Assembly: GCF_910589235.1 (NCBI RefSeq)
Contig: NC_060966.1
Span: forward strand, 5,599,320 to 5,663,319
Length of the DNA: 64,000 nt
Source of the DNA: Vespa crabro
Lineage: Eukaryota; Arthropoda; Insecta; Hymenoptera; Vespidae
Reading direction: 5' to 3'
Part shown: one piece after another, positions 1-12,012 of the stretch
How the letters are laid out: the number at the start of each line of letters is the position of its first letter
Numbering within the stretch: position 1 is the first letter of the stretch
Notes under the pieces: generated by a model
The model's input: only the letters and a program-made list of their open reading frames with translations
What the model was told of the DNA's origin: nothing
Database searches by the model: none
Translations under genes and position numbers: made by a program

Positions 1-107
1 AAAAACAAACAAACAAAAAAAAAAGAAGAAAGAGAAAAAATCAAAGGCGTTCCTTCGAAAAATTCCACTCCTTCGAAAATATCCCCTTCTTCGATGATAC
101 CGTTCTA

Positions 108-138
<31 letters not shown>

Positions 139-896
139 TTCTATCTCTCTTTCTTTCTCTACACAAGACACAACCCTTCCTCTTTTTTTCTTTTTTTTTA
201 CCTCTATTCTTTTTACCTTACATCAGAGAAGCCTTATTTCGGTCGAAAAAGAATCACTATGTTCTCATCGGGATTTATCAACATACACTACTGTCACATA
301 CTATAAGTATAGTGATTCACTTGGCTTTGTCTATCATGATAAAAATAAATCTTTTGAAACAATATCAGTTTATTTACCCTTTGCAATTCTAACACTTTGC
401 TAAATATTTTCTAACATTATTCTAAATCGTTCAATTTTTTAATAATTCGTTAGAATGACGATCATTAAATGTGAAAAGTTATTGTAATAAAAATTATGGA
501 ATAAAAATAAAAAAAAAAAAATATATATATATATATATAAACATCGAAAGACGAGAAAGATAAGAATCGTGCGTTAAATACGTAAGGAAAGAAGAGCACG
601 AAACGAAAAGAAATGAAATAATAAGTATCGAGTCTCTTAGTATTGTTCTCAATCGGATAGCGTGTCGCATCTTGATTTTCTTTCACTCTGTTACCGCAAG
701 AAATAGGATGACGTCAGAAGGTCGTCATTTAAACAAAGCTGCCGCCTAAATATTACAAGCTATAAATTCTCTTTAAACTTCTGCCCCTTTAAATACTACC
801 CAAATGGAAGATGCAAAAATCAATTAGTCCCTTTTCACGCACGAAAAGTATACATACTGGTTGGTCAACGTTTCGTGAAATTTAATGGCTCGTGTT

Positions 897-934
<38 letters not shown>

Positions 935-2039
935 CACACAACATAAGTGGACATATAATACCATTGTCACTTTCGAGATCAGTTGTCTTTGTCTCTCTGT
1001 CTCTTTGTAATTATTGTTAATGATGTCATCGTCGTTATACTCGTACAAGATAATATGTTATCCGATATTTTGATGTATAACTTTAAATTTACACACATAC
1101 ATATATATGTATTTATGTATGTATGTATGTAGAAATGAAATAAATAACGATAAGTGATAAAAAAAATTTTCATTAATATTAATCTATAGGTATTAAAATA
1201 AAAGTGTCAAATAAACATTAAAAATTTAATATAGATCGAATCTAATTACTAATATAATCAATGTAATATTGATAGATCGATATATTGAGACATATATCAA
1301 TAATAAAATATTTATTTCATTCCTATATATATATTTCTTTTTTTTTTTTTTTGACATATACTTATATTATTTAGATATTATTTAGACCACAATATTTTTT
1401 AGATCCATAACGATTCGACTTATCAAAGAAGAAATGTAAAAATATAGATCGAATCGCTTTAATAAATGAAAATATAGAATCGATCGATAAACGTTATCCA
1501 CGCACGTTCCTCGTTATCTACATATAACAATAAAATGCCGTTAACGGAACGAGGAATATAACTTTTTTTTTTTCTTTTTACAAAATATCGACTGAAGTAC
1601 GGTGCAAAATCAAAGAGTAAAAGATTTATACTTTGTGTTAGACTAATGGCATATTAGTGATAATCTTACATTATCAAAAATAAAGCATTGTCTATACACA
1701 TACTTTTAGATAAAACAGATGTATCATTTAATTGTCAAGTATCTTGTTATAAAAAACAAAAAAAAAAACAAAAACAAAAAATATATGAGCTGCTATCTTA
1801 AAGATATACTTCAGTATCACGATGATGTAATTCAAGAATTATAAACATTTCGTCGAGTCATTGCAATGAAAGTTTTATGATAGCTTGTCGAAATTATTTT
1901 GAAAGGTTCGACAGTTCAACAATGAGTATAATCTTCTTCTTCTTAGGAGAACAAAAAAAAAAAATAAAAAAAAAATAAAAACACGTCGAGATTCGTCGAT
2001 CGATAATTTTTTAACGAATTTATGAACTTTGTATATTAC
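1..2039 (-). other. shot: intron of shot (runs off left edge)
   Basis: This is the intron downstream of the 62-nt exon at 2040-2101, entered through the minus-strand donor GTAATA. I looked on the minus strand for the next spectraplakin exon (the DLRDGHNL region of CH1) and did not find it, so it should lie beyond the left edge. The stretch holds short (TA)n tracts near 520-540, 911-933 and 1325-1335, poly(A) runs, and a (TC)n tract at about 112-135. No other gene is visible. Confidence 0.7.
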
Positions 2040-2101
2040 CTTTTTCAAGTGTTTGTTCACCCATTTCGTAAAGGTCTTCTTTTGTATGGCGTCTCTTTCG
2101 T
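2040..2101 (-). CDS. shot: spectraplakin short stop, common exon opening the first CH domain
   Basis: This 62-nt internal exon encodes ERDAIQKKTFTKWVNKHLKK, preceded by an Asp codon completed from the upstream exon. It is the hallmark start of the first calponin-homology domain of the actin-binding region in spectraplakins and plectin. The family exon at this point is also 62 nt, so the length agrees. On the minus strand it is preceded by a pyrimidine-rich acceptor ending TTTACAG and followed by the donor GTAATA. It enters in phase 1 (needs one base, G) and leaves in phase 0. In flies and mammals these proteins crosslink F-actin to microtubules and act in axon growth, muscle and epidermal attachment. 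The remaining CH1, CH2, plakin, spectrin-repeat and GAS2 exons must lie to the left of the window. Confidence 0.94.
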
Positions 2102-2171
2102 CTGTAAAAAAAAAGGAGAAAGGGAGGATATACATGTGTTAATTCCAAAAAAAAAAAGAACAAAACAAAAC

Positions 2172-2174
<3 letters not shown>

Positions 2175-2211
<37 letters not shown>
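2175..2211. repeat. (TA)n microsatellite
   Basis: An uninterrupted TA dinucleotide run sits just upstream (gene sense) of the acceptor of the CH1 exon at 2040-2101. It ends in a short CA tail. Confidence 0.95.
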
Positions 2212-2217
<6 letters not shown>

Positions 2218-3314
2218 AAAATAAGATATGTTATGAGAAAAGAAAAACATATATCATTCATTAATACTTTCGGTGTCATCCTTCGAGTCGACAACTTTTT
2301 AATCTTTTGTTGTCATTATTCTGTTCAAAGTATGACTCATCGTTAGAAGATATTATTACGTCAAAGATAAACAACACACTGACTATTTTATCTTATCTCT
2401 ATCGTTAATATTTATACGAAGAATTCTGTGTTCCCCTTTTCTAAAGACTATTAGTAAAAAGAGGCGGGAAGAAAGAAAGAAAGAAAGAAAAAAATAAAAA
2501 TGAAGAAATGCAAGACGACGAAAAGTGCATGCTAAATTTGTTCATTCTCTTATCAAATCCTTTTTATAAGAAATAAATACGTATGTTATTTCCATCGCCC
2601 GTCAGATACTTCCTTCAGTACTTAAAGTACTATTATTGATAAGTATGCCCCTTTTAACTCTGAAATTTCTTCTTAAGCATGATCATTCGTAAAACAAAGA
2701 AGCTCTGTTATTACGATAGTTAATCACGTTATTTATATCATTTATTCTTAAATGACAATTTTATTCAACAATTGACCCTAGAAGTTTATTTTTATTAACA
2801 ACAATAGGACCCATGAGAGAGAAAGGGAAAAAAAATGGACGTATCTCAAGGGATAAATTTCATTTCACATAACGTAACACGATAATGTGACCCGACAAAG
2901 AGCTATTAGGTTATTATGGATCATTTGAGAATCATTCTGAGATTTATTTATCTAATGGCTTAGAAATAAAGAAGAATGAAATTTATATTAAAAAATATAA
3001 CCTATACTCTCCAACGAATGTTTCTTTTTTTTTTTTGTATAAATGAAACGAAATAAATTTCTATTGTCTAACTATTTTTATACTTTCATTAGATTATATA
3101 TAATACTTTCCAAATGCCTTGAGAAAGAGAAGACGTCTTGAAGTCTTGATGTCTAAAAACGAACTAAATGTGAAAGAAGGTGAACACCTCTCGTTGGGAG
3201 ATATCGTCAAGATCATAGCCAATGTTTATAAACATAAACGCACGTACGTATATACGTACGTACGTACGCCGAATGTCTGATTCATAAACTACTAAGGTCT
3301 AATCGAATCAACAA

Positions 3315-3345
<31 letters not shown>

Positions 3346-3411
3346 TAGAAACAACATTCAACTGAATATACCAAACTTCCATTTAAACTTTACCATTAAG
3401 AAGACATGTGT

Positions 3412-3433
3412 ATTTCTCTCTCTTTCTCTCTCT

Positions 3434-3471
<38 letters not shown>
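3412..3471. repeat. (TC)n microsatellite
   Basis: A TC-rich tract with a few interruptions. This is the most common repeat class in the window. Confidence 0.95.
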
Positions 3472-3472
<1 letters not shown>

Positions 3473-3965
3473 AACAGAGGAAAGTAAATAAAGAATCTTC
3501 TCAATGTCTCAATCTGTTTTCTCGATAAATAAACTACGTCTAATGTATCTTCGAATGAATTTGTAGTAAAAAAAAAGAGAGAGAGAGAGATAAAAAAAAA
3601 AAAAGAGAGGAAAAGAGGAAAAAAATATATAAATATAAGTATCGTTAAAATTAAGTTTTACAATCTTTTACAAATCTATCGAACTCGAATAAATTTATTA
3701 AAATTCGTTAATGTACTTTTCAAAGAAAAAAATATATGAATATTTTTCAAGAATATTTGTTCCTGTTGAACAATATTCCATACGTATTTTTCTTTTTTCT
3801 TTTTTCATCTTTCGAAAATTAATATTTATTGTATGCACGAATGTGTGGGTAGAAGAATATAATATTGAATGGTATTGAATTATTAAAATGACTAAATAAA
3901 CTCTGATTGTACGGATAAAGAAAACGTTTGACATCTTACGTGATGTTAAATTCTTTCAAACAAAA

Positions 3966-3989
3966 TCTCAGACAGAGAAAGAAAGAGAG

Positions 3990-4021
<32 letters not shown>
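3966..4021. repeat. (GA)n microsatellite
   Basis: An imperfect GA/GAAA tract followed by a clean GA run at about 3995-4020. Confidence 0.9.
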
Positions 4022-4023
<2 letters not shown>

Positions 4024-4280
4024 GTTAGTTGAGTGCTTTTGTCATTAGCCATTAAGTGAATAACTTTCTTAGGTATTCGTTAGACACTTAAACATTGCCA
4101 CGAAGTATTTCTTCTTCCTTTGTTAATTTCAACGATTCCGTCATTCGTCCGTCATAGTTTTTCTTTATGTAGAAATGACTATGCGGTTGAGACTTTTAGT
4201 CTAAATTTAGTTTCGAAGAGAATGAATTTCTTTTTAATCCTTTATAAACCAATTTATTATTTTATGTAAAAACAAAAAAT

Positions 4281-4316
<36 letters not shown>

Positions 4317-5379
4317 AAGTGAAACTTATATTTAATAAATATTAATTTTAATTTGATTTTAATGTTGAATAAGGAAGAGGATGAAAATTTTTGTCTGCTT
4401 TTAAATAATTACAATATTTGTAATTGATAATATAATTATATATTAAGTATTGATTGATCGAGATCAATAGTTAAGAAATGATCGAGACCGTGATGCGAAT
4501 AAACGTTTAAAGACACCGACGAAGTATCCTAATATGGTTTGATATTGCGACAAAGGATAGAGCAAAGAAAACGAAGAACGTATCATTACGAAAGTCAAAT
4601 TTACTACTCTTACATAGATATTTCCTTGATTACTGGGTGTGCCATGTATGCACATATATACGTATACATATAACATATACGTATACATATCAGCTGAACA
4701 AATAATCGCTGTTCAATTAATTCGAGCTTATCGATATTCTTTATATATATATATATATATATGTTATAATAATGTTATTTATATATATATATATTTATAT
4801 ATATCTATCGAAATTGTTTCTATCTGATTTGAGAAGAAAAAAAAAAGGAAAAGAAAAAGAGGAAGAAGAAGAAAAAAGAAACTATGACCATATTAGGTGG
4901 ACACACATATATGTGCGTGCAACATAAAATGCACTTCGAAGTACATTATCGTCGGTCATAAAATTAAACCATCTTGAGTGCCGTCCTCAAACATACTTCG
5001 CGAGTTTCTCTCTTTCTTTCTTTCTTTCTCACTCTCTTTATCTAATGCAACACGAATATATTCAAGCTCGAAAAGAAAGAGAGAGAGAGAAAGAGCACAG
5101 ATAGCGGTACTTTCAAATTTAAAAGCGCTTCACCCACGAGACGCTTGGAAATATTTCAAGTGGCCATCGCTCTTGGCGATATATCTCGACTGCTATGCTA
5201 TGTCAATGACTTTACCGATGGTTTCTTCTTAATTGGCATGTTTCCTTCTCGCCTCTCTTATTATACTTCACAGGCTGTACGTTTTATCTCGATTGACCGA
5301 CTCGATGACGTTTTAGCGTTCACTGACACTCTACTTCTTATTCATATTTATTTGGAATCTAATCAAACGCATAGGATAT

Positions 5380-5383
<4 letters not shown>

Positions 5384-5418
<35 letters not shown>
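5384..5418. repeat. poly(A) homopolymer
   Basis: An uninterrupted A run of about 35 bases. Its length is likely to vary and to be error-prone in sequencing. The open frame at 5145-5495 runs straight through it as polylysine and is not supported as a gene. Confidence 0.95.
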
Positions 5419-5419
<1 letters not shown>

Positions 5420-6527
5420 AAACAAAGAAAAAAGGGAAATATTTTCTTCGGATTCCAATCATCCCAAAAAGAATATTATTTATTTTGAAATATAAAGTAT
5501 ATTTGTATATGTATGTAAGAGTTTAATTAGTAAAAGACAATGTTGATAAAATTGATGGATCTTTATCGTACGTATTTTCTTGTCTCGAAAATTTTCTTTG
5601 TATTTTAATCAATTCAAATATCAATAAAATACCTAAAAGTCCTAATCTATACGTTATAATATAATCTATTAAAAATTTCTTTCTATCTGTTATAATCGTT
5701 TTAAAAATCATCATTCACTCATTAAAATGTAATATATTGGGATTTGAATTAGTAAGTAAAACGAGTAAGAAAGAGTTAAAGTTAATAAAATGTTAATACA
5801 ATTTTTCCAGATTAATTGTTTAAAAAGTAAAGACAATTAGAAAGAGAAATAGTCTTTAACTGAGAGGCTAACCCATTTTATTCGGCGACCTATGAACTTC
5901 ATTCATCAAGAATATTGCTGTCATCTATTCTTGTCTCATTCTAAACACGACGACGACTTATCACTAACAATGTCAAGTAGTAAGGATCATCGTACGAAAT
6001 ATTGTGCCTTGATGATCGTTAATAGTATGATAATAAAATTACGGTTTATTCCACTTTGCTCTTTCGCAACGTAATCTTTCGATTCTTCGAAGGCACTAAT
6101 AGTTTTCAATTGCTATCTTACTTCTATCCATTTATCTATCTATTTACTTATCTATCTTTTCATCTCGATAATTATAAACCTTTCTACAATATCTATCTAT
6201 CCATCTATCAAACGAAATTGATAATTTATTTGCTTTTTATTTTTTTTTATTCTTTTATGTAAATCATTAATAAACAAATCAAAGATTCACACACACTCTC
6301 TCTCTCTCTCCCTCTCTTTTGCTCTCTATCCTCGACACATGTAATTAACCGTATATTTATTATTATCACATCGTCGAGATACGTCAAGTAGTCTAGCAAA
6401 GGAGGAATGTTGGCTTCGATCCCAATCAAGATCGAAAGTATTGCATCCTGACTTTGGCCTTTCGATGTATCGTACTATGGCATCCTATCCCGAATACTTT
6501 TGGCAAACCCTTTTCCCTACCATACTG

Positions 6528-6534
<7 letters not shown>

Positions 6535-6579
<45 letters not shown>
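6535..6579. repeat. (TC)n microsatellite
   Basis: A nearly perfect TC run of about 22 units. Confidence 0.95.
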
Positions 6580-6583
<4 letters not shown>

Positions 6584-7072
6584 TTTTTTTCTATCTCTCA
6601 TTTTCTTTCTCTCTCGTTGAAATTAAACGAACCCATTTACTTCGTTGACATTCAACTTAGGGTCAAGGCACAGATCTATCGATTCGAAAATGTCGAACGT
6701 GATCGATCAAGTATTACTTTTCTTTTGTCTTTTCCAAAGCTGTAAAATTGTTAATAAATCATTAAGAAGAAGAAAAAAAAAAAAAAGAAAGTAAAGAACA
6801 AAACAGATTTTCAAGATGAGGAGAGTCCTTAAATTTAAACAGCCCGATACTTTCCAAATACAGCAGATAATTTCGATCGAAAGATTAAATAATTTCTTTT
6901 ACGAATAAATCTACAAGTCAAATTGTTATATATTGTCTGCTTGATATTATCGATTGGAAAGTATCGAGATTATAGAGGAGGACGGAGGACGAGAGCTTGA
7001 GCAATCGACAGCTTGACCAGGAAAAAAAACTATTGTCATTATCAGAATCGCATTGACAAAAGAGAAAATAAA

Positions 7073-7108
<36 letters not shown>

Positions 7109-8419
7109 CTATCCATTCTTATCTCCCCTCCCCAGAGAAAAAGAAAATAAATTAATTAATTAAATAATTATGTAAATTAGTTAACGTAACGTATCTCTCA
7201 ATGAAAACGATCACAATCGCAATTATATAAGCTACTTTGTAATAAGCTCATAGATCTAAGTATCTCACGTTACGTATCTGCGTTCCAGTGGTAATGAGAC
7301 GGGGAAAGGAAAAAAGGATGACGAGGTTTGAGGATCGAGGGAGGGGAGGAGGGGAGAAGGGGGCAGAAATACTCGCGTGGGTGATCGATCGTTCGATCTC
7401 TGGTCAAGCTATCGTTCGAAAATCCTAATAAATGCTGGATAAACCTTCGTGGAAGCTCGAATTCAGGTAACAGTATGATAATGAATAAAAGGAAGGACAA
7501 GAAGAAAAAAAAGTTTCTAGAAAAATGATGATCACCTAAATGATACTATTTATAGATTTACGATCATTTCTACTAAATGATAATGATCGTGTTAGGATGT
7601 ACATATATGGAATTTCTCTGACGAATACTCATTGAAATCGCAATGATTACGTGTACGTTAAAGAATTCCTTCCCATTTGATTATTACGCGTCATAGGGAT
7701 ACGTAGAGTAAAAATATTTAAGTTATTTGAAGAAGAAAAAAAGAAAAAGAAACAAAAAAAAAATCTCGTGCAAAGTTACGATTAGTTGGACGGGGTAGGA
7801 GTGCGTGTTAAAAAAAAAAAAAAAAGAAAAAAAAACCAAAATGAAAGAAATAAATAAAACTTGACAAATGTATGTCCTGTGTTTGCTTCGAAGTTAAAAA
7901 TATACGAGAATGAATGATCGATAAAATTTCTCATATCGATTGAAAATTGTGTTAATCGTTAATTGAAACAATATATTATTCACACGCACCCACGCACGCA
8001 CATAATTGAAACTCAACAAATGAAACTAAAACAATATATCTATAACGATTAATTAAGCGAAATCAAAAACAGATCTGAACAATGATTTGAAATGAAACGA
8101 GACGAAACATGATATTAATTATCAGCGAATTGGTTATATGGATTTGAACTGAAAAAGAAAAAAAAAAAAAAAAAATGAGACTTGCTAACGATAGGAATAT
8201 AGGAGGATAGAGTATAGCAGGGAATGACTTAAAAAATGTTAATGAGGAAACAAGGGGAAAAAAAAACGAAAAGAAAAAAAAAAGAAAAAAAAAAGAAAAA
8301 CGAGATGATGTAAAAAAAAAAGAAAAAAGAAAATATTATTAGAAGGAGTCGGGGAAGTGAGTTACGAGCTTTCATCGAAAATGTCCAGCATCACATGCTC
8401 AAGAATCTCGGCCACCTAC

Positions 8420-8819
8420 CATGCGCCTCGATGAACATCGCCCAGCAGCCCCAGAATGCAGCTTGGGTGCTGCTGGATCGTTGTTCCTCGAGTACGTCCA
8501 CCACCACCACCTCCTCCTCCTCTCCCTCCTCGTTATCATCATCATCATTGTCCACCTTCACCACCCCATTCTCTTTCTCTTCCTCCTCCTCATCTTGATC
8601 CTCCTCTTGCTCATCCCCCATCATTTCTATCTCTTCTGAAGCACGTTTCTTCTCGCAAACCGTATACAACGACGTTGAGTATCCGTTTCCGTTCTGACCT
8701 TTGAACTTGGAGAGACTCTCCTCGTAGCCATGCTGTGACCTCTGCTCACGGTGATGCTCGGCGACGGTGTCAGCTGGATCGAAGCCCAACCTCTCCTTGT
8801 AGTAAGCTTGAGTCGACAT
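8420..8819 (-). CDS. shot: short stop, alternative first coding exon A
   Basis: The exon starts at an ATG (8819-8817) and encodes 133 residues plus one base before a donor GTAGGT (8419-8414). The N terminus MSTQAYYKERLGFDP is of a type I recall, without being able to check, at the start of a fly Shot isoform. Residues about 67-110 form a strongly acidic Glu/Asp tract encoded by GAG/GAT repeats. The part just before the donor is AAFWGCWAMFIEAH. The exon ends with a lone G, giving phase 1 and GAC (Asp) when spliced to the exon at 2101-2040. That is exactly the phase of exon B at 34921. Same strand, position inside the shot intron and matching phase together support the call. Without splicing, the frame stays open to a TGA ending at 8391, adding nine residues (142 in all), so a short stand-alone product cannot be excluded. 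Confidence 0.8.
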
Positions 8820-9223
8820 CTTTTGACTTCCTTTGATCTTTCACCGACTTTTATTATCTCCTATTTTTGTTTGTCCGTTTGTTTGTTTGTTTGTTTGTTT
8901 GTTCGTTGATTTACTTGTTTGTTTTTCTTCTTTTTCCTCTTGCTTATTCCCTAGGAGATATTTCAAACTGTCCTTTCGACACGCTTTTAAATGCGCATCT
9001 TTAACACTATCTAGTTCACCATTAATTAGTTTTATTTTTCTTTTCTTTTCAATACTTTTCTTTTTGTTTTTTTCTTTTGTCACACTTCATACACTTGCAT
9101 ATTTGTTTCGAATACACTGAATCTTTTCTTTGTCCGAACACCACACATTGATGATTATTTTACTCGAAGATTGTTCGATTTTGACGACCACGTTCAATCA
9201 CGATTTTTATTCCCCCTCCTCCT

Positions 9224-9256
<33 letters not shown>

Positions 9257-9890
9257 CTCGTTCGATTATGTTCGTTCGTTCGATCGAAGGACACCGTCTA
9301 CAATATCGTTTTATTTTATTAATAAATTTTAATTTCATTTAAATATCAATGACGAATCGTACGTTCTCTATTTAAAGATACGCGACTGCAATGTAGATCT
9401 ATTTTAGGTCGAATGATATCAAACGAAGATCATAAAGTTCTATGATATGTAAAATTGCTTTTAAAAAAAAAAACGAGGTCATCTGTAAGGATAATTTGGG
9501 GAGAGAGGGACGAAACGAGAGGGCGAAGGACGGACCTCACCCTAGTTTCTACGAGCGATCGATAATTTCTCATCCGACGAAAAAGAAAGGAGCGTAGAAT
9601 ATCAGACAAAGGTGAGAATTAAAAGGAGAAAAAAAAAAAATACCAAAACAGAAGAACGGCACAAAATAATTTTTGTTGAATTGAACGAGGAAAAAAAAGC
9701 TGAAGAATAAAAAAAAAAAAAATGAAAAAGAAAAAGAAAGAAAGAAAGAAAAATGAAAAAGAAAAAGAAAGAAATAGAAATAGAAGAATAAAATCGTACC
9801 AATAGTCGATCGATCGATCGATCGATCAATCGATCAATCAAATGGCAATCTCGAAAGAATAAAAGAGACAATTCGAAGCAAAGCTGCTAG
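8820..9890 (-). other. shot: probable 5' UTR and upstream region of shot exon A
   Basis: No pyrimidine-rich acceptor is visible directly before the ATG of exon A, so the 5' UTR probably continues without a splice. The stretch holds TTGT repeats at about 8870-8902, a (TC)n tract at 9229-9251 and poly(A) runs. A CGAT-repeat tract lies at 9805-9840. The transcription start is not determined by the sequence. Confidence 0.4.
9805..9840. repeat. (CGAT)n tetranucleotide repeat
   Basis: About eight to nine units of a self-complementary tetranucleotide, degenerating to CAAT at its right end. It lies next to a GC-rich promoter-like patch. Confidence 0.9.
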
Positions 9891-10085
9891 CAAACGACCG
9901 TTCGTGAGACGCGTGGACACGAGACTGTGAAGGAAGTCTCGACGATCGAGGATCGGTACCCGAGTGAACGCGAGCGCTCACGTTCGCTTTATCCGCGCAT
10001 ATGGTATCCCCGCATATGGTAATCATGAATCGGCACTCGTAACTGTAGCGTGGGTGTCGTGTCCTCTGAAAACGACCCACGGAAT
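9890..10085 (-). promoter_or_regulatory. GC-rich patch, candidate promoter of the exon A isoform
   Basis: About 190 bases are markedly richer in G+C and CpG than their surroundings. They contain a near-perfect 20-bp palindrome at 9966-9985 (one mismatched pair) and a direct repeat CGCATATGGTA at 9996-10006 and 10011-10021. The patch lies 1.1-1.3 kb upstream of the exon A start codon. No clear TATA box was identified. The promoter role is inference from composition and position. Confidence 0.35.
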
Positions 10086-10689
10086 CGATTTCATGCTTTA
10101 CAAAATCGATTGGTATGAAATAAAAAAAAAAAAAAAATCATTTCCTTCTCCTCTTTTAACTATAAAAATTATTAGACAAAAAATTGTTTTCTTCGTCGAG
10201 TGTATTTCCTCTCCCTTTTATTTTTCTTTTTTTTTTTTAAATAATTAATAAATAATTACGTCGGCTAATGAGTTCGATTTAAATGTCCTAATGAAAATTG
10301 TATAAAATTATAAGAATATATATATATATATAAATAATATTTATATAAGATAGAGAAACTAAGAGACTAGTCTAAAAATGATTTTAAAACTTTGTACCTA
10401 TTATCGACGTATAAAAAAAAAAAAAAAAAAAAAAAGAAAAATAAATAAATAAATCAAATTCGTCCAGTTATACGAAATAAATGTTGTGAAAGCAGAAAAA
10501 AGAATAATAATAATAATAATAAAAAAAAAAAAAAGAATGTAGAAAAAAAAAATATTATGGCTCGTACGATCGATTAGAATTTCTTATCAGCATCACGTTT
10601 TAAAATAAATGATATTCATCGTTAAATATACATGAGCCTCAAATCTAACTGAAATTACATACATATACCAACTGATTTTATAATTTATA

Positions 10690-10880
10690 TAGAGGGGACC
10701 AAAACCGGTGCAAAACTTGAGGCGACCTGATCGAGAAACGACTACGCTCGTCGAGTTTGTGGGCGCGATTATCGAGTCTGCATTACGTCACGTTTGGTTC
10801 CGGACCGAAGAGTACAGGACACGAAGGTACAGAGATCGATTCAGCACCTGCTAACTTCCTACGTAGCTAACTGCAAAGAG
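10690..10880. promoter_or_regulatory. second GC-rich island in the shot intron
   Basis: A CpG-containing block flanked by AT-rich simple sequence, about 1.9 kb upstream of exon A in gene sense. No long open frame crosses it. It could be a promoter, an enhancer or a non-coding exon. The sequence does not decide. Confidence 0.25.
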
Positions 10881-11381
10881 ATACCTTGCTTTTTAAGATC
10901 AATTTACCAGCGCAAAACGCGTTCCACGATCATTAACCGATTTTATTTATAGAGAGTTTGCAAGGTGTTCACTATTATCCAATGATTGATAGTCTCTTTC
11001 TCTCTCGTTCTCTCTCTCGCTCACTTTCCGTCTCTGTCTGTTCGTGTATCAAACCAAAAGAAAATATCTGACAAAATGATAATACGTAATAAATGATCGA
11101 TAACATAAATGATAATAATGATCGATGTATTATTTTCACATTGAAAATAAATTATCTAACACGTTCGTTGATATATTGTAAAATAAAACAGCTGATTCGA
11201 TATCATTCAATTAACAATAAATTATATTTAATTATTGTATAATTGTTCATTGAGAAAAAAAAAAACAGAAAAGGAAAAAAATCATCAGCTGATTGGACCA
11301 GTACATTTATGAGGAAAAAAAATATCTACCAATTATCTAACTTATTCTTGGAAAAATGAAACCGATTCAATTTATGAAACT

Positions 11382-11388
11382 TCATCAC

Positions 11389-11419
<31 letters not shown>

Positions 11420-11420
11420 G
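11382..11420. repeat. (ATC)n trinucleotide repeat
   Basis: About a dozen CAT/ATC units with one CAC interruption near the left end. Confidence 0.9.
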
Positions 11421-11610
11421 CAGTTCCTAAAAAGAGAGGAAGCTTTATGAACGCAATTAATCCGATAATAATCATCCTCAGAATCATGAACGTTTTCTTC
11501 ATATCCTCACGAAATCATTCTGTGTCTTTATAAGTCCATTCATGAAGACTGAGCAAGGTGACTCATTTCTTTCTCTTTCTCTCTCCAGTGTTAGTCATAC
11601 CTCGTGAATG

Positions 11611-11641
<31 letters not shown>

Positions 11642-11980
11642 ATGTGTGCGAGTGTGTGTATGTACTTTACTTAGTGTAAACAACGATGCTTTACGATAAA
11701 AGATTATACTTGGATAGGTCGAAATGTTTTGACCTTAAAAAAACAATAAAAGGAGAATGTTCAACATAAGAAATTGAAAATTATACTCGTTAAAAATAAA
11801 TCTCTCGAAGAAAATTATAATATCTTCCGTTTCGACATGTTCCACGGCAATTTCAATGCATTATGTATATTTGAAAATAAATTTTTCAATACGACTGTTT
11901 TAGTTTTCAAGTAGAAACAGCGAAAGTAGGACGGTTCGATAATAACGAGTACGAAACTACATACATGCATACATACATAC

Positions 11981-12012
<32 letters not shown>

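Larger units (their letters stand above)
2102..8419 (-). other. shot: shot intron between alternative first exon A and the CH1 exon
   Basis: About 6.3 kb without a supported gene. It holds (TA)n at 2175-2211 and 4284-4311, (TC)n at 3412-3471 and 6535-6579, (GA)n at 3966-4021, poly(A) at 3319-3345 and 5384-5418, an ACGT-rich run at 3241-3268 and an (ATA)n tract at about 7074-7106. The open frames here are short and low in complexity and resemble nothing I recognise. Confidence 0.7.

Noticed and set aside
5145..5495. 116-codon plus frame with a normal-looking first half
   Set aside because: It runs through a 35-base poly(A) as polylysine and shows no similarity I recognise and no obvious splice structure.
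8395..8704. Plus-strand Ser/His/Pro-rich frames opposite shot exon A
   Set aside because: Antisense shadows of the GAG/GAT repeat tract. The minus frame has the ATG, donor and correct phase.
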